A stretch of DNA of 64,000 nucleotides from the NCBI GenBank assembly GCA_030789695.1, contig CM061142.1, forward strand, positions 44,687,375 through 44,751,374, given 5' to 3'. Positions 32,870 through 42,734 of the stretch are shown piece after piece. The position numbers and the translations under genes are program-made. The notes beneath the pieces were generated by a model. The model saw only the letters and a list, made by a program, of their open reading frames with translations, was not told the origin of the DNA and did no database searches. Each line of letters begins with the position of its first letter. The first letter of the stretch is position 1. This stretch comes from Scilla litardierei (taxonomy: Eukaryota; Streptophyta; Magnoliopsida; Asparagales; Asparagaceae).

Positions 32870-33645
32870 TTGATTTGTGCCACCAAAACCCTTTCGTCTC
32901 GCTCCTCTGGGTCGGTACATGGTGACTTTTACCTATCTCCCTTCGCCATTGGAAGGGAGGAATCGGCCTTGCTGGACTTTGGGACGACGGCTCGGCTGGT
33001 GGAGAACTCAATTCTCCCCAGGGACGTGGAGTTTCTTCAAAGGTTGGACCTCGAAAGAGTGGCCAACTTTTTTTGTGGGGAGCAGATACTAGGTATGTCG
33101 TCTGCCTTCTGTCCATTGACCCACCAAGTTATTCGTCCCTGACTAATCTTTTCTACAGATGTTTGTTCTCGGTGCTGTGTTGCGTCGTCAAGCCGTCGAC
33201 TTGATTGAAGGAGGTCGACGGTGGTGGACGCAGAGCGCAAGGCGTTCGAGCTCGAGGCTCGGACGAAAAAGGCAGAGGAGGACCTAGAGAAAGCCCTCGA
33301 GGCTAAGGCAGTAGCTGAGTGGGCGGTTGTGGAGGCTAAGAATAGTCTTTCATCCCTGTTGGTCCTTCGCAAGTCCGCCGAGCTTCAGTGGAGGATGGAG
33401 AAGGCTCAGCTCGAGACAGAGCTTGATGCTTTCAAGAAGAAAACATTCGAGTTCCAAGCCAAAGCTTCCGACTTTGAGAGGTGGATGGAGGCTTGAAAGG
33501 CAGAGGCCGCTGAATCTCGGGCCAAAGTCGTCGAGCTCAAGGAGGCTGCTGCCATGGAGAAGGCGGAGCTCACGACCAGGCTTACAAAGGCGATGGAAGC
33601 TTTCACCAGCGTCTTTGCATCCGGGGGTGCTCCTCCTCCTTCTTA
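32870..33645 (+). pseudogene. T1 antisense ORF encoding a coiled-coil protein
   Basis: It runs opposite to pol, between integrase and the 3' LTR. A first part (LLDFGTTARLVENSILPRD, LERVANFFCGEQIL) ends at a candidate intron GTATGT...TTCTACAG (33093-33158). Behind it the same frame resumes and, after a TGA at about 33206-33208, reads VVDAERKAFELEARTKKAEE and goes on as a long heptad-rich coiled coil (EKALEAKAVAEWAVVEAK, AELTTRLTKAMEAFTSVF) with one more TGA at 33494-33496, to the TAG at 33643-33645. Antisense ORFs at this place are known in several Tat-lineage elements; their role is not established. Splicing is inferred from the sites and the kept frame. Confidence 0.6.
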
Positions 33646-33869
33646 GGCCGGTAGGCCTTAGTTTAAGTTTCTTGTAATCCTTTTTCGCTTCTGTTTCTTT
33701 AGAGATGAATAAAATTTGTTGTGAATTTTGTGCTCTTATCTACTATCTAAATATGTGAATGCATATGGCCCCTCAACGACTTAACTTTCACTAGATTAGA
33801 GATTGATGATAAGTTTAGTCGTTGATAACTTAGGTGCATTCAATTGATTGAACATAACCCTTTAAACCA
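33646..33869. other. T1 spacer between antisense ORF and tandem repeats
   Basis: AT-rich sequence with AATAAAA near 33707, which on the + strand could serve as polyadenylation signal for the antisense ORF. I see no other feature. Confidence 0.4.
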
Positions 33870-34380
33870 TAAATCATGCTTCGTTTAGTGGCAAGGAGCA
33901 ATGCCCCTTAGAGCCAACAAAAGTCGGGCTATGGCGAGGGGTGAGGCCCCTTCGACCTACGACCGACGACCGTCACGGGTCGATCAGTGGCTAGGGGCAA
34001 TCCCTTGGCTTACGCTGACGACTAGGGTCGTTTAGTTGTAAAGGACGATCCCTCGACTTACGGCTGACAACTGGGGTCGTTCGGTGGCGAGGTGGGGAGG
34101 CCCCGCCAACTTATGACCGACGACCGTCATGGGTCGTTCAATGGCGAGGGGCAATCCCTTGGCTCGAGTGTCGTGGGTCGTTCAGTGGCAAGGGGGGATC
34201 CCTTGACGACATGGGCCGTTCGATGGCGAGGGGAAAGACCCCTTCGACTTACGATCGACGAGTGTCGTGGGTAGTTCAGTGGTGAGGGGGATCCCTTCGA
34301 CTTACAGCTGACGACTAGGGTCATTTCATGGTGAGAGGCGAGACCCCTTCGACTTACAGCCGACGACTATGGTTAGAAAA
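33870..34380. repeat. T1 degenerate tandem repeat (about 55-60 bp units)
   Basis: About eight imperfect units share GGGTCGTTCAGTGGCGAGGGG, CCCCTTCGACTTACG and CCGACGACCGTC-type segments (given as ggtcgttcagtggcgagggg, ccccttcgacttacg). Unit lengths vary because some units lost their middle. Tandem repeats between pol and the 3' LTR are typical of Tat/Ogre elements and can seed satellite DNA. Confidence 0.75.
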
Positions 34381-34624
34381 ATTGTTGGACAAATATTGAA
34401 GGACGATCGACTTTGTATTTATCATGAACATGCATAAGATAAAATATGAAGATATATTTCAATCATTTATCCTTGCTGATACAATCATTGATAATACTTC
34501 TGCAAGTGCTCAACATTCCAAGGATGAGGAGTTCTCTATCATCCAATGTAGCGAGTCGGTAGGTGGCAGGACCAAGTACATCGATCACTGTGTAGGGTCC
34601 TTCCCACTATGCAACGAGCTTCCC
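34381..34624. other. T1 spacer behind integrase
   Basis: Non-coding by appearance. Part of it (34500-34624) still reads as the far C-terminal end of the integrase region in several frames. No separate gene is seen. Confidence 0.35.
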
Positions 34625-35726
34625 TTACTTGAGAATCTCGGGAATGAAAGCAGCCTTACGCAGCACCAAGTCGCCTACACAGAAGCTGCATTTGTGGACC
34701 CTTGAGTTGTAATTACGGGTCATGCGTCCTTTTTGTTTAATGAGGGTCGCCAGAGCCCGTTCGCAGATCTCGTCCACCAGTTGTAGGTTGAGCTCGAGGC
34801 CTTCTGAGTTTCTTTCTTCATTATAGTATTGGAGACGAAGCGGTCGCTCATTAACTTCCACTGGGATGATGGCCTCGCATCCGTAGGTCATCATGAATGG
34901 CATTCCCCCCGTCGAGGTTTTGTGGGTTATTCTGTACGACCATAGTATGCCGGGGATTTAATCCGATCAGGTCCCTTTGAGCCCGGTTATTCTCTTCTGA
35001 AGGGGACCAAGAATGCTTTTGTTGGCGGCCTCTGCCAATACATTCGACTGGGATGGGTGACAGAGGCAAAGTGCAACTTGATCTTCAGCTCTGAGCAGAA
35101 GTCTGTGAAGCCGGCGCTGTCGAATTGTGTCATGTTGTCCATCACAATGGATTGTGGGATGCCAAAATGACAGACGATCGACTTCCAGACAAAGCTACGA
35201 GCTTCCTTCCAGGTGATCCGGGACAGGGGCTCTGCTTCGATCCATTTTGTGAAGTAATCGATCACCACTATGAGGAACTTCCATTGCCTGCTCGCTTGTT
35301 TGAAGGGACCAAGGAGGTCCAATCCCCACTTGGCAAAAGGAACGTGACTGATAATGGGGATCAGATCAGTTAGTGGGGCTGAGCTGATCTTCAGAATTTT
35401 TGGCAAGTCGGACACTTTTGAACGTATTCAACAGTGTCCTTGAACATCGTTAGCTAAAAATAGCATTGTCTCACGGCCTTCAAAGCTATAGCTTTCCCTC
35501 TGCAATGATTTCCACAATCACCCTCATGGATCTCTTGGATCACATAGCGTGCCTCCTGCGGGGTTAAACATTTGAGGTAGAGGAAAACGTCGTACCTAGT
35601 CCATCGCCTCGTGTGCAATGAACCATCTAGCTGGACAAATTGGTAGGCCTTCCGGTATAGCTTTCGTGCCTCCACTGGGTCGGTCGGCTTCTCTCCTGTG
35701 TTCAGATAATGGATTATGGGATCCAT
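34625..35726 (-). pseudogene. T1 integrase, broken
   Basis: The zinc-binding N-terminal part (35726-35454) has LTPQEARYVIQEIHEGDCGNH, split here as LTPQEARYVIQ and EIHEGDCGNH. The core (35415-34987) has FAKWGLDLLGPF, VVIDYFTKWIEAEPL and FGIPQSIVMDN with two catalytic Asp. The region that should hold the catalytic Glu reads VTHPSRMYWQRPPTKAF, because a one-base shift has changed the frame. The C-terminal part (34903-34625) has MPFMMTYGCEAIIPVEV and FCVGDLVLRKA, typical of Tat integrases. Stops lie between the pieces. Confidence 0.75.
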
Positions 35727-35764
35727 CCAAGTGATTCCTTGGTCGAGGCTTAGCAGCTCCTGCT

Positions 35765-36221
35765 CTAACCTGTTGTGGTGTGGTAGATGTTATACATACA
35801 CTGTCCGACCGAGCCCCACGGGGGAGGATGATGCGAGCTTTGACAGGGCATCGGCTTGATGTTTATTCGACATTGGTATATGATGGATTTCAACGCGTCT
35901 GAACTTGGCGAGATCCACCTTTGCGACTTGCACGTAACTCTGCATTGAGTCTTCACAGGCCTCGAAGGTTCCGTTAAGTTGGTGGATGACGAGGCTGGAA
36001 TCACTGACTAGTTGAACCACTTTCACTCCTAGGGCTCAGGCCAATCGGAGTCCGTTGATGGCTGCTTCGTACCCAGCTCCATTATTTGTGGACTGGAAGT
36101 CGAAGTGGAGAGCGTACTCGAATATATTACCTGCTGACGTTTGGACAATTATTCCGGCCCCGCTACCAGCTTGAGTGGGCAAACCGTTAACTTGTACGAT
36201 CCAGATTCCCTCATCTTCCAT
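35765..36221 (-). pseudogene. T1 second RNase H-like domain (archaeal type), decayed
   Basis: The frame from 36221 reads WIVQVNGLPTQAGSGAGII and STNNGAGYEAAINGLRLA, then after a stop VVQLVSDSSLVIHQLNG and IPMSNKHQADALSKLA. This is the layout of the archaeal-type RNase H that Tat-lineage elements carry in addition to the normal one. Active-site positions have changed: the first Asp (VDG in relatives) is Asn, and the Glu (AEYEA) is Gly; the Asp in VSDSSLV remains. Confidence 0.7.
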
Positions 36222-36300
36222 TGTAGCATTTATTGAATTATATCTGTCGAGGGGGAGGGGGTTGCCTCAGGTAGCACATTAGTAGCACATACCTCCTCTT

Positions 36301-36950
36301 TTAGGTCTTCGTTGTAAGTGAGCTCGACAATGAAGTTGACAAGAGCCTTCCTTTGATGGCGGTCCTCGACTTGAACTGGATGTCAAATTCTCTTAGCTCG
36401 ACACCCCATTTGGTCACCCATTTGGTCATTCTCCCTGAACGATCAAGCCTATTTAGGGTCTGTTCTAGGGGAGTGTCGGTGAGGACCAGGATGGTGTGTG
36501 CTTGGAAGTACGGTCGCAACCTCCTCGTAGTTTGGACCAGCACGAAAGCCATTTTCTCTATCATCGAATAGTTGATCTTCGTGCCTTAGAGAACCTGACT
36601 GACGTAGTAGATGAGTCATTGTATCCCCGAGTTTTCTTTGACGAGTTCGAAGCTTACAGCCTCCATAGTGGCGGCCATAATGATGATGAGGTGGTTACCT
36701 TTATCTGGCTTGGTCAGGAGTGGCAGGCTGCGGATGTATTCCTTTAACTCGGAGAAAGCCTTCTTGCAGTCTGCGTCCCACTCGATGACTCTTTTGCCAC
36801 TCTATGCGGAGGCTATCGCCTTCCTCAGCACTTTGAAGAAGGGCAACGACCTCTCGGCTGACTTAGACAAGAATCGGCCCAAAGCAGCTATTCTTCCGTT
36901 CAGCCTTTGGAGTTCTATGAGGGTTGAAGGCTCCTTCATCGTAATGATCG
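36301..36950 (-). pseudogene. T1 RNase H (gypsy type), broken
   Basis: Frames give ELQRLNGRIAALGRFLSKSA, FFKVLRKA, then MEAVSFELVKENSGIQ and MIEKMAFVLVQTTRRLRPYF with HTILVLTDTPLEQTLNRLD and MTKWVTKWGVELREFDIQF. This is the connection and RNase H region behind RT in Tat elements. At least three stops interrupt it. Confidence 0.65.
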
Positions 36951-37570
36951 TGTGATCTTGTCGGGGTTGGCCTCAATCCCTCGATTTGTCAGCATGAAAC
37001 CGAGGAACTTTCCCGACCAAACCTCGAAGGTACATTTGGCAAGGTTCAATCGAAGGTTGTATCGCCGGATCTGTGCAAATATCTCTCGGAGATTTGCAAT
37101 ATGATCCGTTGGCTTTTTTGACTTGACCAACATGTCGTCGATGTAGACTTCTAGGTTCTGACCGATTTGAGCCTCGAAGACTCTGTTCATCATGCATTGG
37201 TAAGTAGCACCTGCATTCTTCAAACCAAAAGGCATTTTGGTGTAACAGAAAATACTTCGATCAGTGATGAAAGAAGTTTTCTCTTCATCCTCCGGTGCCA
37301 TCTGGATCTGGTTATATCCTGAGAATGCGTCTATGAAGCGGAGGAGCTCGTAGCTCGAAGCACTGTCGACCAGATGGTCGATTCGTGGCAGGGGTAACTA
37401 TCCTTCGGGCATGCTTTATTGATGTCGGTGAAGTCGACGCACACCCGCCATTTTCCGTTCACCTTCTTCACCATCACGACATTCGAGAGGCATTCAAGAT
37501 ATTTGACTTTTCGAAAGAAGCTTGCTTCTAGAAGTTAATCCACTTCTTCGATCGCAGCCTTCATTCCCCC
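36951..37570 (-). pseudogene. T1 reverse transcriptase, broken
   Basis: From 37530 down, the frame reads FFRKVKYLECLSNVVMVKKV, GKWRVCVDFTDINKACPKDS; after a frameshift near 37395 it reads SSYELLRFIDAFSGYNQIQM. The frame from 37301 has KTSFITDRSIFCYTKMPFGL, KNAGATYQCMMNRVF and the catalytic YIDDMLVKSK, followed by FGKFLGFML-like EVWSGKFLGFML. The catalytic aspartates are kept. The pattern is that of Ty3-gypsy RT of the Tat group. Confidence 0.8.
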
Positions 37571-38390
37571 CATGTTTCTCTTCTTTTGCTTCATGGATTT
37601 GGAAGTCGGGTCGACCTCCAGCTTGTGGGATATTACCTTAGGTTTGATGCCAGGCATATCATTCGGCGACCAGGCAACAATGTCTGCATGCTCTCTTAAG
37701 AGAGCGATCAACTATTCCCTTAGGTCGAAAGGGAGTAGCAATCCAATAAAGATAGTTTTTCCCTCTTCTTCGGAGATCCGGATGTTCTACGTTTCTTCGA
37801 CTGCTGCAGGCCGTCGATCTTCACCTTGGGGATCGACTGGGTCTGCCTGCTCGATCCTCCTCAAAGCGATGGACAACGTATAGCACGACTGTGCGTGTTT
37901 CTCATTCACTCTTGCCTTTTCGATTCCCTCGGGGGTTTGGAATTTGATCATCTGATGCAAAGTTGAGACCACCGCTTCTACAGCGTTCAGTAGTGGTCTT
38001 CCGATGATCCCGTTGTATGTCGAGTTGATCTTTACACCACGAAACTGGTCAGGCAAGTGATTTGTCGAGGATATGTGTCGAGGGTCACCGGTAGGGTGAT
38101 GATGCCTGCTGTTGGGGCAGAATGTCCGGTGAATCCCACCAGGGGCCCCGAACAAGGCGTCAACTCCACGAATGACAACCTCATCCTCTCCAACGTAATG
38201 AAGAAGAGTATGTCGCATGAGCTTTCGGTGTTGACAAGTAACCTTTTTACGGTGATCTCCTTGATGGTAGCCGTAATGACGACGACATCATCATGCGACA
38301 GTTTCACGCCCTCTAGATCCTTATCCGAGAAGGAGATATGAGGTAGAGAATCACTGGGGCGCTTTTGCCCCACATACACTATCATCAACC
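37571..38390 (-). pseudogene. T1 protease region, broken
   Basis: The frame 38388-38032 reads ISFSDKDLEGVKLSHDDVVV, VKRLLVNTESSCDILFF and GFTGHSAPTAGIITLPVTL. In relatives the protease box is VDTGSSADIL; here the catalytic Asp is Asn and Gly is Glu, so the enzyme is dead. The next frame (38218-37787) has YNGIIGRPLLNAVEAVVSTL and MIKFQTPEGI, the usual end of Tat protease. Confidence 0.7.
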
Positions 38391-38556
38391 TTCTGGCTAG
38401 GAGCTTTTGAGAGAGGTTGATAGCTCCAGGTGCGGGGGAGCTCCCATTATCATGTTGATGAGACCAACACTGGGAGGTGTCGAGGCATGCTCAGAGAATG
38501 TTGATGGGTGAGTCAACATGGTCAAGCGGTTCGTCGATCGGGATGTCAACTCGTGG
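38391..38556 (-). other. T1 gag remnant or leader
   Basis: Only about 165 bp lie between the primer site and the protease region. A normal Tat gag of more than 1 kb has been deleted. A short frame with INMIMGAPPHLE may be what remains of the gag end. Confidence 0.4.
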
Positions 38557-38578
38557 TTTTCCACAGACGGCGCCAAAC
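38557..38578 (-). other. T1 primer-binding site
   Basis: On the - strand, behind the LTR end, the sequence is GTTTGGCGCCGTCTGTGGAA. TGGCGCCGTCTGTGG is of the form reported for Tat-group elements primed by a tRNA-Arg; I cannot check the tRNA match here. Confidence 0.65.
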
Positions 38579-38662
38579 TGTTAATGCCAAAATTGACCGA
38601 GACAGTTGTCAAGCTGACGTAGACTCTTGGTGCTGAGTTGGAGCCTCGGCAGCTGATGAAGT
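38579..38662 (-). repeat. T1 5' LTR, part left of C2
   Basis: It starts TGTTAATGCCAAAATTG and runs into the C2 target site. The last five bases (38658-38662, gaagt) are the left copy of the C2 duplication. The rest of the LTR is at 59932-60553. Confidence 0.9.
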
Positions 38663-39350
38663 TGTTGAGTATTTGACTCTTCACCTTGATTTTGATGATG
38701 ATCAAACACAAATCATTGTGACTAACTCTTGTGATTGCAGTTAGCTAAAAAGTCACCAATTAGATTCAAGAAGATCAAAAGTGACTACACGTGTTGATTC
38801 AAGTGGAGAACTTGGTAGATCAACAAAGGTGAAGCATTGGCTTGAAGAACTCAAATGCTACTTCAAACCTCAAGACAATGGCATCAACAAATGAATGGAG
38901 ATTCAATCCAAAGAGAAGAAAGGAATGGATGAGTCAAAAGCTTCGAAGACTATGACGTTCAAGTCATTCAACTAAAAGACTCAAGACCATGAAGATTTAT
39001 GGAGATCGTCGCCAAAGTAATTTGTTCATCTCAAACGACGTCCCAAGACTTCCTCAGAACGCGTGATCGTTGTGCCTGGAGCTTTGTTAAAGCTCGAGGA
39101 GTATTCATGAAGTCAAGGGATTCGGATTCTCCATGTTGAAGCTTCATAGACGGTTCGTCATGTAATTTATATTGTCTTCTAGCTTCGGTTTAGTAGAATG
39201 TTAAGCCTTGAGTAGTACTTGCCTAGAAATCTTCATAACTTTCATATCGTATCTCTAGGATTGCCTTAGAAGCCATTAGAAACTTTCTCGTAGCCTATCG
39301 TTTCATTTCACGGCTTCATATGCATCTTAGTTGGTTCAAGAAGAAGAACG

Positions 39351-39897
39351 AACCGACTAGATGTCGATCTAATCGGTTGGGAATCCTTCTTGAACCGATT
39401 AGATATCCTTGCTTAATTCAGCCCATTCACTGTTGGTCAATTAGTCGGTCCAAGAAGGTTCACCGACCGACTAGATGACGATTTAGTCGGTTGGAAATCC
39501 TTCTCAGACCGACTAGTTATCCTAATCAATTGAAGACAATTTGTTGACTAATTAGTCGGTCCAAGAAGGCTCACCGACCGAGTAAATGACGATCTAGTCG
39601 GTTGGTGTTTCTTCTCAGACCGACTAGTTTTCCTTGTGAAATTCGACCTTTGTATTGTTGACCAGTTAGTTGGTTCAAGAAGGATGGTTAATGCATTAAA
39701 AGCCAATCTAGTCGGTCCAAGAAGGTTCACTGACAGACTAGTTATCAATCTAGTCGGTTGATGATCCTTCTTAGACCGACTAGTTCTTACCCAGATTTCA
39801 CCATCTTCTCTATCAACCCTCTAGTCGGTCCAAGAAGGTTCACTGACCGACTAGTTGCCAATCTAGTCGGTTGATGATCCTTCTTAGACCGATTAAG
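39351..39897 (+). promoter_or_regulatory. C2 5' LTR palindromic array
   Basis: Units pair ACCGACTAG with CTAGTCGGT(T) and are spaced by a recurring CCAAGAAGGTTCAC or GATCCTTCTTAGA segment, which is itself inverted. The half-site is the same as in C1, but the spacers differ. The array ends about 66 bp before TATATAA. Confidence 0.78.
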
Positions 39898-39963
39898 CAG
39901 CTTCAGAATAGAGCCGTTGGGGCTTTTAATGCCACGATTTTTGTGACCATTTTGTCTCTTCCC

Positions 39964-39970
39964 TATATAA
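39964..39970 (+). promoter_or_regulatory. C2 5' LTR TATA box
   Basis: TATATAA behind tctcttccc, followed by gtttgagtgc. The 3' LTR copy is at 59100-59106. Confidence 0.65.
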
Positions 39971-40795
39971 GTTTGAGTGCTTCTAACCAGGGATCCAAGG
40001 CTAAAATTAGAGACCTTTTCACACCTTTGAGAAGAGCCATTCAACTCCAATTCCAAGCTCTCTCATCTCACAAGAATCTCTCCCTCACTCTTTGAGCCTA
40101 ATTCCTCAAGAGAGATTCTCATTCCTTGTGAGCTTCTCAAGCTAAGAGCTTGAATCCAAGTCACCATCTTCACCCTAGCCATCTATTGCTGTCCATCTTA
40201 GTGGAGCTAGGGTTTGGTGATCCCATCTTTCTCAAAATCCATTCTTGCCCTAAATTGGTAAGTATTTCTCAAGGCATAGGATTTTGTGGTAAGAATTTTT
40301 ATATTTCATTCTTTATACTTCATATTTGTTGTATACTCACGGTGGTGAGAGGATTGGTTTGATCCCAAGTTGTGGGAGTCAAGATTTCGTTTTACTCTCG
40401 GTTTGTGAGAGTTTGCGTAGTCCCAGGTTGTGGGATTAAGGTTTTGCGTGTTCCCGGGTTGTGGGATACACGGACATCGATTGTAGGTCGATTGCACTTG
40501 TGGGGTTTCCGCAAGTGGGCTAAAGGAAATCTCTAGCGGTTTGCTAGAGTATCCAGAGGGGATCCGGGTGTTGCAGGAGTAGGGCACCGGTAACAAGTCG
40601 GGGAGACTTGGGTGGCACCGAACCAGGATACATTGCATGTTAGCTTTGCATTCTTTCTTGTGTTGTTGATCATTTCTTGTTTTCCGTATTTGTTGGTTAA
40701 GTAGGGTTTTATTTGGCGTAAATTCCTTATAATTCTATAAAACACTATTCACCCCCCTCTAGTGTTTGTTCCTCATAGCACAGGGTCACTACAAT

Positions 40796-40807
40796 TGGTA
40801 TCAGAGC
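40796..40807 (+). other. C2 primer-binding site (tRNA-iMet type)
   Basis: TGGTATCAGAGC is complementary to the end of initiator methionine tRNA and lies two bases behind the LTR. The junction as a whole reads CTACAATTGGTATCAGAGC. Confidence 0.9.
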
Positions 40808-40819
40808 GAGGTTATAGCT

Positions 40820-42328
40820 ATGGCAACCAACAACAACATCACACGATGCCCTCTTCCACCATATCTCCTCGGGCCCAATTATAAAAGTTGGTGTGTAAAG
40901 ATGAAGGCCTATATTCAATCCATCGATAAGGATTATTGGAAGCTTGTGGAGAAGCCCTTTCGCGCACCTACCTCTTCCGAACATGAATGGACAAATAAGC
41001 AAAAAGAATTGGCGGGGAAACATCAAGAGGTAATGGATATCTTTCTTGATTATTTAACTTATGACATTCTTATGCATGTTTCCAAGGCAACAACGGCATA
41101 TCAAATATGGCACATGCTAGCGGAGCAAGAAGAATCCACCTCGGAGTGTTCTTCCTCAAATGATGAAAGAGATTCATTCATGGGCTTGATGGCACGAGAG
41201 GACGACTCTAGTGATGAATCAATCGACTCAAGTGAAAGTGATAACGACGATGAAGAGGTAACAACGGATGATCTTAAAATTGAGCTTAAGCAATTATTTG
41301 ATAAATATCAAAAGCTTATGCATAAATATTGTGATGCTAAGAATAAGATTGCTAGTCTCGCTAACACATCTTCATGTAGCACCTCTAACAATGACACCAT
41401 TGTTGAGACACTCGCTATTGAGAAAGCAAGTTTGCTTACTCAAAATGGCATGTTGAGAAATGAGGTGGAGTCCCTCAAATCTCAACTCGATCGTGTTTCC
41501 ATTGTGGATAGTAACGATCTTGAGATTGAAAATCTTCAATCTCAAAACACTTGTTTGGGCATTGAGAATGAGAATCTCAAATCCCAAGTACACGAGCTCA
41601 CCACACATGCATCCATCTTGAATGCACGCACCTCCTATAGTGAAGCAACTATAGATTTAGTGAGGCCATCCTCCGGTGCATCCACGAGTGGTGTCTATAA
41701 CAACTTGGGTAGTTCTACTACTAAGGAAACCACCACTCCTATTCCTCCCTCCTTTGAAAAGAAACCCACTTTGGGTGGACATCAAAGGAAGGGACATGCT
41801 TTCATGTACACTAATACACGTAGGAATGCATCCACTCCTCACATTTCTACAAATGATGGTTTTTATGGTCCATACCCACAAGCACGTGCAAACACACATT
41901 TGGGACACTCTCATGCACGTGCTCATGCTCATGCACCTTCACATTCTTATGATCACACATCACATCCACATGTGCATGTTTATTCTCATGATCATCCTCA
42001 TGTATACACACCTCATATTCATCCACGTATGCATGCAACACCACACCATGGATCATATGCCCATCATCATGCTTTAGCACAACACAATGTTCCTCATGTT
42101 CTTGCTAGATCTCATATTCCTAGGCCACATGCACCACGTAGAGATCAACCTTTTGTGCATGCAACCACTAGGAAGAGGATACCCAAATCTTACACTATTT
42201 GGGGTCCGAAGAACACTAGCAATCATGCTAAGGATATGTATGTGCAATCTTATATTCATAATATTATTTTGAATGATGATTATGTTGGGAAATCACGGTC
42301 CTCTTGGACTTGGTTTCCAAAGGGTTAG
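40820..42328 (+). CDS. gag: C2 shortened gag with His-rich tail
   Basis: The ORF is intact over 502 codons from the ATG at 40820. It starts with the copia gag N-terminal region (PPYLLGPNYKSWCVKMKAYI, DYWKLVEKPFRAP, TTAYQIWHML). It then jumps directly to the acidic Ser-rich region (SECSSSNDERDSFMGLMARE). The central part of gag and the CCHC zinc knuckle present in C1 are missing, without loss of frame. A coiled coil (NGMLRNEVESLKSQL, ENENLKSQVHEL) follows, then a strongly His-rich stretch (SHPHVHVYSHDHPHVY) and the family end SSWTWFPKG. It may still assemble with C1 gag, but RNA binding by a knuckle is lost. It is one of the few unbroken frames here. Confidence 0.85.
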   Translation: MATNNNITRCPLPPYLLGPNYKSWCVKMKAYIQSIDKDYWKLVEKPFRAPTSSEHEWTNKQKELAGKHQEVMDIFLDYLTYDILMHVSKATTAYQIWHMLAEQEESTSECSSSNDERDSFMGLMAREDDSSDESIDSSESDNDDEEVTTDDLKIELKQLFDKYQKLMHKYCDAKNKIASLANTSSCSTSNNDTIVETLAIEKASLLTQNGMLRNEVESLKSQLDRVSIVDSNDLEIENLQSQNTCLGIENENLKSQVHELTTHASILNARTSYSEATIDLVRPSSGASTSGVYNNLGSSTTKETTTPIPPSFEKKPTLGGHQRKGHAFMYTNTRRNASTPHISTNDGFYGPYPQARANTHLGHSHARAHAHAPSHSYDHTSHPHVHVYSHDHPHVYTPHIHPRMHATPHHGSYAHHHALAQHNVPHVLARSHIPRPHAPRRDQPFVHATTRKRIPKSYTIWGPKNTSNHAKDMYVQSYIHNIILNDDYVGKSRSSWTWFPKG

Positions 42329-42729
42329 TTTCCGTTAACACTTATTTGCTTGGTACCATGAGTTTATTTCCATGTTATGGGTACCAAAGCATTTGTGTTA
42401 AGAATTGATTTATTCTTTTGTTTGCATTTTGGTCTTAGATGCTCATGTTTGTTAGAAACATAAATTCATATTGAATTTGATTTCCATTGCATGATTATTT
42501 GTAAATCATTGTGTTTATGATTTTCATGTTTCAAATATTTAATATTTCTTCTTGCAACACATGCGTTGGCTCATATTCATGTTTTGTTGCAAGTGATACA
42601 TGTCATGCGTTTGGATTATAATATATATATACTTATTTTTGGTACAATTGGTATATGCATGTATTTGGTTAAATATTTATCTTGTAACATGATTGCATGT
42701 TACATTAATATTGTGTGTGATTACATTAG
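42329..42729 (+). other. C2 non-coding interior, left of A2
   Basis: AT-rich with no coding sequence. A primer-site-like TACAATTGGTATATG lies at about 42643. Pol should begin here in an autonomous element. Confidence 0.5.
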
Positions 42730-42734
42730 GATAT
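42730..42734 (+). repeat. A2 target-site duplication (gatat), left copy
   Basis: It is repeated exactly at 53606-53610. Confidence 0.9.

Larger units (their letters stand above)
38663..40793 (+). repeat. C2 5' LTR
   Basis: It starts TGTTGAGTATTTGAC and ends GGGTCACTACA. It carries a palindromic array (39351-39897), a TATA box (39964-39970) and the CACCCCCCTCTAGTG-type end found in C1 as well. Confidence 0.92.
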
